The notes: generated by a model not told the origin, from the letters alone. A stretch of DNA of 64,000 nt from Solea solea (GCF_958295425.1 NC_081139.1:18826388-18890387), one strand, 5' to 3'; shown: positions 12,410-24,015, counted from the stretch's first letter. Made by a program: numbers and translations.

Positions 12410-12690
12410 ATTGCTATTAGTTTTTAGCCCGAGCAAACGAAAGCCCTAAGATTTATTAATTAGCCGGTTCTTCCTTCTCTATCTCTTTGCCCTGAAGATC
12501 CATCAAAGTACAATCAAGGTCAAGGCGTGCCATTGTGCTGTTGCTGATTCCGAGCTGATTCTCCTGACTAATTCGCATTTCAGTATATCCAACAACATCA
12601 AGCAGGCCACTGCCTCATTAGCACTGGCCCTCTGGTGCCTTTCACAACAGGCCTGAAGATGCTAACAAAGGCATCAAATGAAGACAGACT
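12410..12690. promoter_or_regulatory. Possible conserved noncoding element beside a candidate exon
   Basis: This block is complex, free of simple repeats and less A+T-rich than its flanks. It holds 'attaattag' (homeodomain-type core) and, at 12514-12522, tcaaggtca. The latter is the consensus half-site of ERR/NR5A nuclear receptors. It sits 50 bases from the candidate exon 12740-12805. Motif presence is direct; regulatory function is inference. Cross-species alignment would decide. Confidence 0.3.
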
Positions 12691-12739
12691 GTCACTGCCT
12701 TGCAGGATGAAGAAAAACAGAGGTTCAAATATTACATAC

Positions 12740-12805
12740 CTTCTCGGTGGGGCGGCAGAACTTGTTGCCGAGGCCAGAGAAGAAGGGACTCACGGGGAAG
12801 AAATC
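12740..12805 (-). CDS. Candidate internal exon of an unidentified gene, 66 nt
   Basis: Read on the minus strand, the pyrimidine-rich acceptor 'gtctttgttttacag' precedes 66 nt that are open in phase 0 and end in GAG AAG followed by the donor 'gtatgt'. The 22 codons begin DFFPVSPFFSG and end KFCRPTEK. Third positions are G or C in 19 of 22 codons, while the surrounding DNA is A+T-rich; that contrast is typical of teleost coding exons. Length divisible by three with phase-0 borders would let it be skipped without a frame change, so it may be a cassette exon. An internal 'gtgagt' could act as an alternative donor. The parent gene is not recognised, and no flanking exon could be confirmed; 17751-17849 is the nearest upstream candidate. 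Splice sites and frame are read directly; exon status is inference. Confidence 0.6.
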
Positions 12806-13418
12806 CTGTAAAACAAAGACGACTCATTAGGTTCTGTCCTCATAACAATCTGTACATCTCACACAGAAAATGTGCTCAGGCTCTGTTGCTTTTGCTGTGG
12901 ATCTTAGGTTTGCAAATATAGACATTCGTGTAGCGCTTTGATAATTAGCTTCATTGTCTCCAAAAACCACGTGTTGCCCTGGCACATTTTTCGTATATTC
13001 AGACAATCAATTAACTTTTCAAAATAGGCAAACGGCCACATTTTTAGAGATAAAGTAAGTTTCAATTAAGCATGATAGATTAGATTAGGAAAATGCAACC
13101 AGAGGCAATAAGACTTAGATCATGAATCAGCAGAAGCATTTTTCCTCCACATTATACTGTATAACTTCTGGCTGTAGTTTACATGGATCTGCTACACAGT
13201 AAAGGACATCCTCTGTTACTTAAAATCTTTGTCGAAGACTATTCGGTTGTTTCAGAGTCTGGTTGCTGATAACCACACCAGTTGCACACTGACATTAAAA
13301 AGAGTCAGACGTGTGCCACCAATCGTTAACATGTCACATGCACCCACACATGGACCCACACATGGACGCACATGCATATGTTCAGTATGGAATAAGTGGA
13401 CAAACATATATTTGACTA
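12806..13418. other. Noncoding DNA, presumed intron
   Basis: No repeat or open frame of note. If 12740-12805 is an exon, this is the intron just upstream of it on the minus strand. Confidence 0.45.
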
Positions 13419-13780
13419 TCCATCCATCCATCTTCTACCACTTTATCCTCCATATGAGATTCACAGGGGGAGCTGTGCCAACCCCCAGCTGACATAGGGT
13501 GATAGGGGGGGTTCAAGCTGGATGTCAGTCCATCGCAGGGCCACATACACTACATAGACAAACACACACTCACACCTATGGTCAATTTAGAGTGTCCAAT
13601 TTACCTAATCCTCATATTGCATGTTTTGGACAGTGGAAGGAAGCTGGAGAATGTGCAGAACCCCCCCCCACACACACACACACAGAGAGAACATACAAAC
13701 TCCATGTACAAAGGCCCTTGTTCTGACCGGGTCGCAAACCCAGATCTTGTTGCTATAAAGGCAAGAGTGCTATATTTGAC
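13419..13780 (-). mobile_element. tRNA-like SINE, near full length
   Basis: On the plus strand it starts with 'catccatccatc' and runs through 'cttctaccactttatcc', 'agctgacatagggtga', 'cacctatggtcaatttagag' and 'gcatgttttggacagtgg' to a tRNA-like head. The element therefore reads on the minus strand with a (GATG)n 3' tail. Its head holds 'gggtttgcgaccc', resembling a pol III B box (GGTTCGANTCC). A (CA)n tract and a C run (about 13660-13686) lie within. SINEs encode no protein and depend on a partner LINE; the GATG tail suggests an RTE- or L2-like partner, which is inference. Confidence 0.75.
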
Positions 13781-14704
13781 TATTACTTGGTTATGTAATA
13801 CAGGAACCTCATTGTACAGAAAATCATATTCTGTAACCTGTGACAAAAAAAAATTGGACCATGTTTCAGACTGAGCTCCCCCTCAATGTCTCACAATAGA
13901 TTTCAGTGGAACTTGTGTCCTATTCAGGGGACTTGAGCTTCTCTTTGCTCCCCCGTAAGTCAATACTTACTTTTTGTTAAATAAATAGGTTTATATTTCA
14001 GCTGAAATTGTAAAGGGGAAAACTACATTCGAGTTACATATTTTCTAAGCAAACCTAACATTATAACTGCTATGATGCCCATTTTTTCCACTTTGTCCAC
14101 CACCACACCTTGAGAATCAGTGATGAGATCTGACTGGACATTGGATATGAGCCAAAGAGCCGGGTCTTATCTTTGACTTTACCTGACCATCAACTAACCT
14201 CTGCGTGATTAGTAGAGCTGGAGCTCCCCAGTGGTTTCACAACACTAATGAAGGCTAAATGTCTCACCTCATGCACTCCTCACACCATTTTGAACTTCAC
14301 CAGTGGGTTTGTCTTGTCCATTAGCTAGCGGTCACAAGTGTGCATGTGTGTGAGTGTTGATTAATGGTATTTCTGTGTGTCTGAATGAATCTGTGTGTGA
14401 GGGGAAGATTCAGATCACCTCAGCCATCATGAGTATTATAACTCTTTTATATGAGGGAGGCTTGGATTGTAATGGGGGAGACAAAATGACGCCTGAAGCA
14501 AAACTGCCAGCCTGGTGCTATAATCAAAAGCAACATCCATAACACTGGAGCAATAATGAATCCCTTTAACCACAGAAGACCAAGACTAACATCTTCTCAT
14601 CTTCTGCAATCACCAGTTCTATCACAGTTGACAATAACAGCTTTTGAAGTACAGATCACTATAATGGTCGTCCCTTCAAAACAACAGCCGTAAGAAAATA
14701 TTAC
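13781..14704. other. Noncoding DNA, no gene seen
   Basis: No open frame with splice context and no repeat recognised. Confidence 0.5.
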
Positions 14705-14990
14705 ACTTAAAGCTACAGTCCGTAACTTTGATGTTATTTTATAACGTTATCTTTGCCGTTGTTGATGTTGTTATTCTGCCTCTGTTTGGTCTTCGTGAAC
14801 AGAAACTAGCCTGGTGCATTAGCCTAGCTTTCCAATGATACGCTAACATCAGCCTCACTTTTCTGTCTGGAGTCTGGGGTAGCCACCACGAGCCAGAATT
14901 AAGGCTGTAAGGCAATAATACATGAGTGTATGGTGTGTCTGTGTCGCAACCTTTTTTGCTTAAAATCAACCTAATAGACCTACATATCAG
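14705..14990 (+). mobile_element. Probable MITE fragment ('taaagctacag' type)
   Basis: The start 'ttaaagctacagtccgtaac' matches the terminus of a non-autonomous DNA transposon common in fish. A related start, 'taaagctgtagtgtgtgag', occurs at about 43809. The right end is not clearly preserved. Only the terminus similarity supports the call. Confidence 0.4.
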
Positions 14991-15091
14991 GTAAATCTCA
15001 TGCAGATCTATTTGCTTAAGAAAATTTGCTCAATGCTCAAAATTTATCTTCCACCACAATTTCAATGTCTGCGTCTTTTACAAACAGAGAT

Positions 15092-15190
15092 GTGTATTGG
15101 CAAGAATACAGGGTGATAATACAATATACAGTTTTGCACTACATTGGGATACTATAAGCAAGATGATATATTCACCCCCCCAAAAAAAAA
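15092..15190 (+). repeat. Interspersed repeat fragment, relative of 22895-22985
   Basis: It shares 'acattgggatactataagca', 'tattcaccccc' and an upstream 'gggtgata..acaatat' block with 22895-22985 in the same order. This is an old interspersed element of unknown class, followed by an A-rich run. Confidence 0.55.
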
Positions 15191-17750
15191 AATAAAGAAA
15201 GAAAGGGAACAGAAAAACTTAAAACTTAAAAATATGCATAAACAATATACAGTTGTTTTTTTTATCTGATCAGAGGAGTTGAAAGGGGGACAGAGTCAAA
15301 CGGCCCAAAGCTCATCGGCCACTTGTCTATCTCACCTCCCATTCATCTTTCCCCGTTTTCTGTTAACCTGCTGACATGTTTGTTTTGCCACTCTCACTAA
15401 TTGGTTTCTCATAAACCCTGTACACCCATTTAATTTCATCTGTCTGATTTTCTCTCTCCTGTATTTTTACTCTCACACGCACAGCTGATCCTGCTTTTAT
15501 CTGCCTGACCAACCCGCTTTGTAAAACCACCACAAAAAACCTTTCCGTTTTTAATCCCGTTCCTTTCTTCTCCCTCATATATTACAAAAGGCATAAAGCG
15601 GACAGCGAATGTTTCACTGCGATATCAATGCAAAGAAGTCTATTTTCAGATAACAACCATGACATCGCTCTCCCCTTTCTCCCTCTCTCCTGCATCTAAT
15701 CCTTTACCATTTCCCAGTATGGACCTGTTTAAAGGTAGTCTGACTCAGGCAGTGCAGCAAGGGAGTTGTGTGCCATAATCCACTTTGAATGTGGAGGATT
15801 TACCCATTCTACATCTTTTCTCTCCTATCGGTGACAGAAGTATAGCCTCGGCAGCAATAACCCATTGGCAAGCACCGAAATATTGCTTCATAGCTGTGAA
15901 ATGCAGCTGATAAGACCACCCAGCACCAGATGGGGCACATAAGGACAATCACCTACCAAAGTGCTTTTGGAAAGCGCTATGCGAGAAGCCCAAGGATGAA
16001 CTCTTGGTGTCATAGTGTTATTCAATTACAGGGCAGTTTAGCAGGGAGCACAGAGGACTTAGTCGATACTTCATATCACTCCATAGATATTTTATCAGCT
16101 TCTCTATTTACAGGAGTACAGACGGTTACTCAACCACCTCACATCTTTCCATGGACCCACATGACACTTGAGGATCACTGGGTTGCAGTCATACAGCCTC
16201 CTCTTTATTCCCACGAGACAGCTACCTTGTAATTACAAGAGTTCCATGTCAGCAAAAGCTCATATCTTCAAAACACACACACGTCGCTTTTTCCAACAGT
16301 ATGTGAACCACGGGTCAGAGTTTGCTCAGTTATTTCTCCATCCTTTCACCTGTAATGGTCTATAATTGGTCCCTAACATGGCCAAACAATGCTGGTCACT
16401 GTTGCAGTGCAACTGAAGCTTACTCCAGGGAGAATACTGAGGACTGTGAGTGCTAACTTCCTGCTCTAATTCCTGCTCTACTTCATGGCCCCTATAAGTT
16501 ATATTGTTCTGGCTTACTTTACTTTCTATCTAGTCCATTGCTGACAAACATTTAGGCTGTAAAAAATGTATATGTTTATTGAAATGAGGAAAAGGATTAG
16601 GCCATTATTACTTCTACCAAGGAGGAATTGTTTCTGGACACTTTTTTCTGTTTGCTGTTCTGTCTGTCTGAGCAGTCAAAGACAGATTTGGATTCAATTT
16701 TAAATTATAAAATTTTGGTGTTGATCCAATACCTGGGTTCAGGATTTGGTGGCGATCCTAGGTGTTGGATGAGTGCCTTTTCTAGTATATTGTTGATGCA
16801 TACAGCAAAGAATGAAACATACTCATTGATGTCAATGTCTGTCCATCATATTGTACATTATAACAACCGTTAAAATATCTGATAATAACATTTATGGTTT
16901 CCAAAAGTCCTGCTTATAAATATATATAATATCTCTACAACTTTTTACAAATGCTGAGGATTGTGTAGACACATTCAGGTTCAGGATACATCAGGTTCAG
17001 TGAACAAGGTAGACATAGTACCTGCTGCACATCAGCATTTTGAGCATGTAGGCATGCTGACATTTATTTTTTAGTCATTCCAAAGCACTACTCTACCCGA
17101 GTACACCGTCACAGAAATACTGGCATGCAGTTGTTGACTCCTATGATACACTCAAAAGTGCCATGAATTTCTATACAACATTACTAATGCAAGTAAACAG
17201 TATTCCGAGAAATATATGGAGAAAACAAGATGGGGTTTATTTTCCCACCATGTGTAGTAAAGTTTCGACCTTTGAAACACAAGGTCGTGCACATTTTTTG
17301 GTCGAGTTCAAATATTCAACAACATTTTAATGGGACTCGTAGTCTTTACATTGACCGTGTATGTAATCTCATTACCCAAAGGAATTCTTCTAAAGACCTC
17401 TCAGTCTTAAATAACTATATATTGTTCTTTGACCCCACTCTTCCTATTCACACTCAACAATAAAACGTTAAATCTATATAAAATGTGGGCTATTATAGTG
17501 TGTTAGATATTTGTTATACCTATAATGCGATATTCTGTAGCAGCAGTGCAGTCAAGGATGAAGTAATTCAGGCTGTTAATTAAGGCCTCCATCTGTGATC
17601 TATTTCATAGGCTGATAGAAGAACATATGTCATTTACAGAACAATCAATTAAACATATTATTGGCTGGTGAACAATGACTTGCTACAATAATCACTTTGA
17701 CATTAAACCAGTAAAACAACCTCAACATATCGACCGACACAGCAGCTCAC
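15191..17750. other. Noncoding DNA, presumed intron
   Basis: The longest frame, 15930-16232, and the others have poor third-position G/C and no supporting splice pairs. No recognisable repeats. Confidence 0.5.
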
Positions 17751-17849
17751 CTCTGATCTGTAATTGCCCCCGGGAAGCTCCTTACTATGGTAACGACCCC
17801 TCATGACCATCACAGTGGCAACAGCTGTAGTCGTGGCAACACTTGGCTT
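17751..17849 (-). CDS. Weaker candidate exon of an unidentified gene, 99 nt
   Basis: On the minus strand a pyrimidine-rich stretch ('ctcttgccctctcttgtcct' and on to 'gagcttcag') precedes 33 open codons that end in TCAGAG before the donor 'gtgagc'. Both borders are phase 0, as for 12740-12805, so the two would join in frame. The translation begins KPSVATTTAVAT and ends GGNYRSE. It has a hydrophobic middle and then a basic part, with no domain I recognise. G/C at third positions is 17 of 33, only modestly above the background. The 13-base purine-containing stretch just before the acceptor AG weakens the site. It could be a pseudo-exon. Confidence 0.3.
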
Positions 17850-20800
17850 CTGAAGCTCTTTCACACAAAATAAAAGGACAAGAGAGGGCAAGAGGCTCCC
17901 TCTCATCATCCATTTCTGTTCATTCCTAAAGGATCAACCCTCTCTTGGCCACTCTTCACCTTGCATTCTCATCCGACACTATATTATATTATTGCCTTGT
18001 TTTCAGGAGATAATGAACTGCCTAATGTTCTAATCATGCAAATGGACTTGCAGAGTCATAAATACACAGATTGTTGCCATCATCACAATTATTAACCAAG
18101 ATTTATTTTCTATTTCATGTTATTTTCACATTTAGCAACACTGATATGGCTTGATTAATAATCCTGGCAAGTTCAGCGGTAATCCATCCAAAAACAAAGC
18201 AGAAAAGCATACTGTAACTTCACCTTCTATCAACCCCCCCTTTTTAAACCCACTCACACTCAGAATTCTCCCATTCTCTTTCTTTTTACTCCCATCCACC
18301 TTTTCTGTAATACACACTGTCATTTTCGGCTTATATCCACTTATCCCTGTCAATGTTTCCTACCTCTCCTGCCCCCACACTATCATTTACTCTCTCGCAC
18401 GCCCGTCTCACCTATCAGTCTTCAGGTCTAACCTTCTCCCTCTTGCTCTGCCTCTCCATCAGCACATCCCCCTGAGCTCTGAGTGGCCCGAGTATCCCCA
18501 TGAGCTAAGAGCCTGAAATATTGATGTCCTCGGGTATGGGCAACCTCCAGCAGGCGCTGCAGGAGGTACAGACCAGGGCTACAGGCAGGTAGAGTCAGAT
18601 CAAGTGAACATTAGCAAAGAGGACTAGTAGTCATGACAGATGGAGGCAAGATGGAATGAAACGAATGAGGATAATTTATACAGCGTATATTGTAGGCGTG
18701 TGATCAAAATAAAGGGTTGACTGATTCATGGTTTTAGCCACTGCCTCTGCCCGTTATGTTGAGCTGAAGGTCAGATGGAGGCTCTACAGCCATGGTTATA
18801 CAGTATTTTTCTAATTTAAGGGCCAAATTTGCTGTAGGCACATGATTTTCTCCAGATCATTATTAACAACAGCTTTTTATGGGCTCCATGTAACAAAATA
18901 ATGCAGACCACTCCTGGATCCATGAACAATTTTGTTTTGTCCAAACACTTACTCATGAAACACTCAATTTCTCACTCATTTCCCTTATAAGACGGATCTC
19001 ATCAATGGTCACAGCACCTGTTGCTGATGCATTCAAGGAACCTTGTAAATGTCATCATTTCTGTTGAAACACATGCAAAGAAATGCGGCTGCGACTGCCA
19101 CCTTGTCAATTAGTCTTTTGAGAAGAATGGAAATACATTATTTCATTAATGTGATCATTTAATCATTTTAATTTGCCATGAACATTGTTTTTGCACATGT
19201 CCTTGGCATAGCATAACACTGACATATTTTTCAGCTTGTGTTATTTTTCCTTGGGGAGTGGGGCTATCAGTCGAATAATCCCTTCTCCGCTTTTTCATGC
19301 TTCAAACGATCATTAGTCTATTGGCCTTTAAAAATCGGTCGACCTCTAGCTGCAAACCATGTTATCCCAGCTGCCAGCTGGCCTCTACACAGGCATCCTG
19401 CGATTTGCTTCCAGGTGATCTTCATCCAAAGAGGTGCATGTGTGGTGGACTCATTCCGCACAGCGTCCACTGCTCACTGAACATGCCTTTCCCAGATTAG
19501 CCCTAACACAAGCCTGAGCTGTTTGTTTGTTCATGCACCCCTCCCCCTTCCCTGCTCCTCTTTCCTGTTGTTTTCCACCATCTTCTTCCATCTCTCTTGA
19601 CATCTCTCTGCCCCACAGCTAACCCCTCCTTTTCCTTCCCTTCTCATTTTCTCCTTGTTAGTCCCTTAAGGTAGTCCCTTGTCCCTTAAGTTTTGAAAAT
19701 GTTCTGCATGTTCTATGAAGACAGCTTCTTCTCTGGGTGACTTTTTCCTCTCTGCTGAAGGTGACCTTGCCACAGAGACCCACAAGAATCACCATGGAGA
19801 CAACATCCAGATAGGTGATGCTTATGGGGAGACAGAGGGGGAAGGGGGGTTGACAAAGGATTCAGAAAGCATCACAGAGCTCGTTTTCTCCAGCTCCTTG
19901 TTCATGGTCCCACCACTCTGATTTTGATTACTAAATTATTGCCTCTTTCAATAATTCTCTCCCTCTCTCGTTGTCTGCTTTTTTTCTTGGATCTTGAAAA
20001 CACAAAAGCTGTCCTTAAAAAAAGCAGCAATTAAATTAAATCAATGTGAGATAATGGATTATGCCTTTATTTTGCGAAGCCCATTTTAGAGGATCTATAA
20101 ATGTAATTTACATGATGAAATAGTGCATACTTAATCTATATGGCAACTGCTGACAAAGTATCCAATCTATTCTGCCTAGCCTACCATTTCAATTGAGCTT
20201 TCTTTAACATTGGCAACATATATGGTAAATAACGTCCAAATGCAGCGCTGTAATAAAGTGTGTCCAAAAGGAGGTCATATTGTTGAACGTACTGTGGTTG
20301 AACACACTTTTTAATCAGATTTGAAGACTTTATGATGACGAATGTGTTACATTTTAACATAAATATTCTTCATGCTTTTTATCCAGGCAGGATTTGATCT
20401 ATATCAGGGCTCTCAGTGTATTGATTCTCAAAGATTGCATCGTCTGTAATCACAGCACACATCTACATCTTATGAAAACCATTGTTGTATGTTCTGTACC
20501 AGGGATTTAAAAACATCAAACTTCATTGTAGATGTTACTGTATCACATTAAAAAGTGTGGATTGGTTTATTGAACAAAACTTTGTCCTTTCTACCATCTG
20601 GTTGACCGGGGCAGAAATGAGTGTGATGCATCATGAAACGAAAATATCACCATGCACGTAATTCATGTATTTGACCACATGAAAGGAACAGAATGAGAGG
20701 AGACTAAATGCCTTGCCTTGCTGCTGACATTGCAAAGTGTTGACATTAACACAACCAGCAGACACAGATACAACAGGGTATTATTATCAGTGGGCTTAAA

Positions 20801-21004
20801 GTCTAAAAGTCATCCCTGTCTCAGTCACGCAATAACATGATCCAAAATCAATTTAAAAATGTCAAATAATGTAGCTTTAATTGAAAATAAATAAATAAAT
20901 AAAAATAGGTTTTTTATACTGTATTTGTCTGCACATTTTTTTCTGAGCAAATTTGCACTGTAAAGTAAAACCGTCTTTGGCTAGGTAAAACAACAGATGG
21001 CTTT
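17850..21004. other. Noncoding DNA with (AAAT)n near 20881-20905
   Basis: Mostly unique sequence. The block 19230-19460 is complex and CNE-like. An open frame at 19736-19920 follows a pyrimidine tract but matches nothing, and its acceptor-phase reading stops at TAG. No gene is called. Confidence 0.5.
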
Positions 21005-21490
21005 GAATGCCAACATGCCACTTTATTAGGTACACCCATTAAACTGCTTGCTAGCAGCAAATATCCCCATCAGCCTATCATACTGCAGCAATTCAATGCA
21101 TTTCAGCATGTGTAAAGGGCCAAGACAACCTGCTGATGATCAAAGTGAGCATCAGATTGGGGAAGAAAGGTGACTCTGAATGTTGTGTGGTGTTTGTTGG
21201 TACCAGATGGGCTGGTCTGAATATTTTAGAAACTGCTGATCTGCTGTGATTTGCATGCACAATCAACTCCAGAGTTTACAGACAATAGTCTTAAAAAAGA
21301 AAACAAATCTAGAAAAACCACAGTAAATTGCAACATAAACTCATAAAAGCACTTGTTAAGCCTAAAATATGCAGATTATATGCAGATCATCTCTCAAATC
21401 ACAAACCAAAAAGTGATCAAAAACACAACCCAGTGAAACCAGGGAGGGGAGCACTGAAGAGACATTCAGGTGATGCCTGCCGTGTTTTTA
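21005..21490 (+). mobile_element. Tc1/mariner-like relic, left part (block A)
   Basis: It begins with the terminus 'ccactttattaggtacaccc'. It continues with 'catcagattggggaagaaag', 'gtttgttggtaccagatggg' and 'gaaactgctgatctgctgtg'. These blocks are known to me from a widespread fish Tc1-like transposon whose ends read 'cactttattaggtacacc'. No intact transposase frame remains and the right end is absent. Instead it runs into a non-Tc1 stretch shared with block B (see 51270-51999). Related copies lie at 34185-34674 and 51270-51655. Confidence 0.75.
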
Positions 21491-21667
21491 GTAAACACTT
21501 ATTCTCCTGTGGCACCAGTCAGGTCTGTTCACACTGCGCTCTTCAAATGTAGCCAATCACATGTTTTGCAACGTAATAAGCATTTATTACAAATTAAACA
21601 GATAATTATCAGCTCAGTTGATAGAATGCTGCAGCCTCTCTGAGATGACAATTTGAAAATCACAACA
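21491..21667 (+). repeat. Shared non-Tc1 stretch of block A, left side
   Basis: From 'ttattctcctgtggcacc' onward this matches 51664-51847 with scattered substitutions and small indels. In both places it directly follows Tc1-like sequence. The LINE at 21683-22289 interrupts it. Confidence 0.75.
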
Positions 21668-21682
21668 AGTGTGGGACTGTGA
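21668..21682. repeat. Target-site duplication, left copy
   Basis: Fifteen bases, agtgtgggactgtga, repeated exactly at 22290-22304 on the other side of the LINE insert. The unfilled relative at 51848-51862 has it once, with a single substitution. Confidence 0.85.
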
Positions 21683-22289
21683 TAGAATATAGGGTGAAAC
21701 ACAGAAAGACAGAATACCTGCGTGTGTATGACAGTGAGACGGGTGTTAGGGTAAAGATGCAAGGGGTAGAGTTTTTAAATACCTGGGGTCAACCATCCAA
21801 CGCAATGGACATAGCACAAGATAGGTGAAGGCGAGCGTGCAGGCAGGGGGGAGTGGGTGGAGACGGAAGTATAGCAGCAAAAGTGAAAGAGAAGATCTAC
21901 AAGACCACTGCGACCCGCTATGTTGTATGGCTTGGAGACAGTGGCAATGGCTAAAAGACAGGAGGTGGAGCTGGAGTGACCAGGATGGACAGGATTAGCA
22001 ATGAGCATATTCGATGTCAGCCCAGGTGGAACCGTTACAGCATAGAAGTAAGGTACATAAAGTTGAGATGGTTTGGTTATGTGCAGAGGAGGCAATGTGA
22101 ATATGTCAGGGGTTTTGAAGATGGAGGTGCCAGGCAGGAGGAAAGAGGACGACCACAGAGAAGGTTCATTGAGTGGTGAAGGAAGACATGAGTGTAACAA
22201 GAAGAGGACACATGGGATAGGGCAAGATGGAGGCAGATGATCTGCTGTGGCGACTGCTAAAAGGAGAATCTGAAAGAAGAAGAAGAATC
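21683..22289 (+). mobile_element. 5'-truncated non-LTR retrotransposon (LINE), 3' end of the ORF
   Basis: A 607-bp insert bounded by a 15-bp target duplication. One frame (21976-22179, 67 codons) reads as the C-terminus of a LINE reverse-transcriptase polyprotein, with motifs MTRMDRISNEH, LRWFGYVQRR and RGRPQRRF. Upstream, broken frames give EFLNTWG- and MLYGLETVAMAKRQ-like pieces of the same polyprotein. The end is the familiar 'gatctgctgtggcgactgc' block and a short (GAA) tail. Frameshifts and stops before 21976 make it dead. 5' truncation, a 3' repeat tail and a duplication of this size fit target-primed reverse transcription. The clade is probably RTE-like, which is not proven. Confidence 0.85.
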
Positions 22290-22304
22290 AGTGTGGGACT
22301 GTGA
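22290..22304. repeat. Target-site duplication, right copy
   Basis: Exact 15-bp match to 21668-21682. Sequence after it resumes the alignment with block B ('attgattctgg', 'agcttctaccctgga'). Confidence 0.85.
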
Positions 22305-22385
22305 GATTGATTGATTCTGGTTTTTAGCTTCTACCCTGGACTGAATCCTGGTAAATAGGGCCTGATGATGTCCAAAGGACAATTC
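22305..22385 (+). repeat. Shared stretch of block A, right side
   Basis: Matches 51863-51917 and then 51977-51999. About 60 bases present in block B are missing here between 'aaatagggc' and 'tgatgatgtcca'. Confidence 0.7.
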
Positions 22386-22894
22386 ATTCAGTGTCCTGTA
22401 CCTAAAGTGGCCAGTGTGTGTTAGTGTGCATGCATGTGTGCGCTCACTATAGATGTTTGAGTGCTTACTTGTCTGCATGAGCACGTGTCTGCTCTGTGCC
22501 TGGCCGGTGCCAACACTGAGTGAAAGCAGCGTGGCTTAAACAACAACAGCTAAATGTGGAGAACTAGATGGATGGAAGCAGCTCTGAGTCTCTGCCCCAC
22601 CACTGATAAAGAGTGTTCAAGGGCACGCTGCAGAGATGGAGTTAGGAAGAGGGACAGAGATAGTAGAAGTGACAGAAAAGAGCGATTGTGAGCAAAGTGA
22701 GTGGAGAGCAATAGCATCGAGTAAGATGGAGTTTGACAGAAAGACTTGGCCATTGTTGTCTCTTGGCAAAGAAGAATTGGCCATTCCACTTCAACCAAAT
22801 TGATCATAAAACAGTCTCAACAAAAGAGCAGACTCAGCTTTGTCTGCTGAGAATATAACACAGTTTATACAGGTGCAACACACATGTTGACACT
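22386..22894. other. Noncoding DNA, no gene seen
   Basis: Short TG-rich patches, otherwise unique. No open frame of interest. Confidence 0.5.
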
Positions 22895-22985
22895 CCTGAC
22901 ACAGGGGTGACGGTTCAGTATATGCAATACATTGGGATTACTGTAAGCAAGGCAATCTATTGCAACCTCTACCCCCAAAATACTG
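22895..22985 (+). repeat. Interspersed repeat fragment, relative of 15092-15190
   Basis: Shares 'acattgggat', 'actgtaagcaaggcaat' and 'ctattgca..acccccaaaa' with 15092-15190. The class is unknown. Confidence 0.55.
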
Positions 22986-23613
22986 TGAAATGGCAGAAAG
23001 TCTGTTGCCAAATTGTGGTTGGAAGCTTAACTACAGCACAAAACCACTAACAGACAACCACTATCAAAATAGTGTTTAGAGTAAAGTCTTCTCATTATCT
23101 GATTATTAGTGGAAAACTCTTAAAAATTTCATTTCAGAACAATCTAATCAACATGGTTGTGCTCACTTATTTTCCTTTGAACAGTGTGCGTGCCGTAAGG
23201 ACTTCTTTGCAATTGAGGAGGCTTTATAAAATCAGAGAGCTATTAAATTTGTCCTTAAAACCTCCAACAACAAGTTGGTTCTTTTACAAATCCATACTTG
23301 GTCTTTCATAAAACATTCAACAAAATGGAGAAAATAAAATACACTCAAAGACTCAAATATGCCAAAGTGTGTTCTGGGTTGTTTTGACTTAAGGTAGATG
23401 AATATGTTGCCATATTTTTGTTTGTTTTGGAGGTTAGCAAAGCAGACACAGAACAAACTAAATTAGCATGAAAAGCACAAAACTGGGCCTGAGGCACTAA
23501 ATTAAAATTAGACAGAATTAGTTGCAGAGACTCTTTCTGTTAAAGAAAAAAATAAATAAAAAAATCTGCCTTGGGAAATCTAACACAGTGAACCTATTTA
23601 CAGACACTTTAGT
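22986..23613. other. Noncoding DNA, no gene seen
   Basis: A+T-rich unique sequence. The frames at 23072-23311 and 23232-23456 overlap on opposite strands and lack coding composition. Confidence 0.5.
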
Positions 23614-24015
23614 ACGGGGTGTCGAGCGTATGGCCCACGGGCCAGGACTGGCCAGAGGGTCCAATCCGGCCCGCAGGATGAATTTGTGAACATTTCACAT
23701 TATGATTGGAATCTAATCATATTGTGAAATACGATTTTTTTTTTAGTTCTGGTAGCTGTGACTAAATGTTTTGTGCCTTTGAAGATCCAGTGTGATCTGT
23801 AAGTTGTTATGCACACATGTAAATGGTGAATTTAGGCACAATATTTTTGAAATTGCACTAATTTTTCTCAAGACATTTCACGTCGTTCATAATACGTTTT
23901 ATCATTAAATGTAAAACAAAGGGAAACATTGGCGTTCGTGTTGTTTAGAGGTTATTATGCTTATTATTTGATTGGTCCGGCCCATTTGAGATCGAATTGC
24001 ACTGTATGTGGGACT
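23614..24015 (+). mobile_element. hAT-like non-autonomous element, right end lost
   Basis: It opens 'acggggtgtcgagcgtatgg', then 'cccacgggcca' and 'ccggcccgcaggatgaattt', and near the end has 'ggtccggcccatttgagatc'. These blocks match a common fish hAT-type element whose ends read 'caggggtgtc(g/a)aa'. The expected mirror end is not recognisable, so the right terminus has been deleted or mutated. No coding capacity. Confidence 0.6.

Noticed and set aside
19736..19920. Acidic open frame after a pyrimidine tract, suggestive of a terminal exon
   Set aside because: The reading fixed by the acceptor ends at TAG, no polyadenylation signal is close and no homology is recognised.
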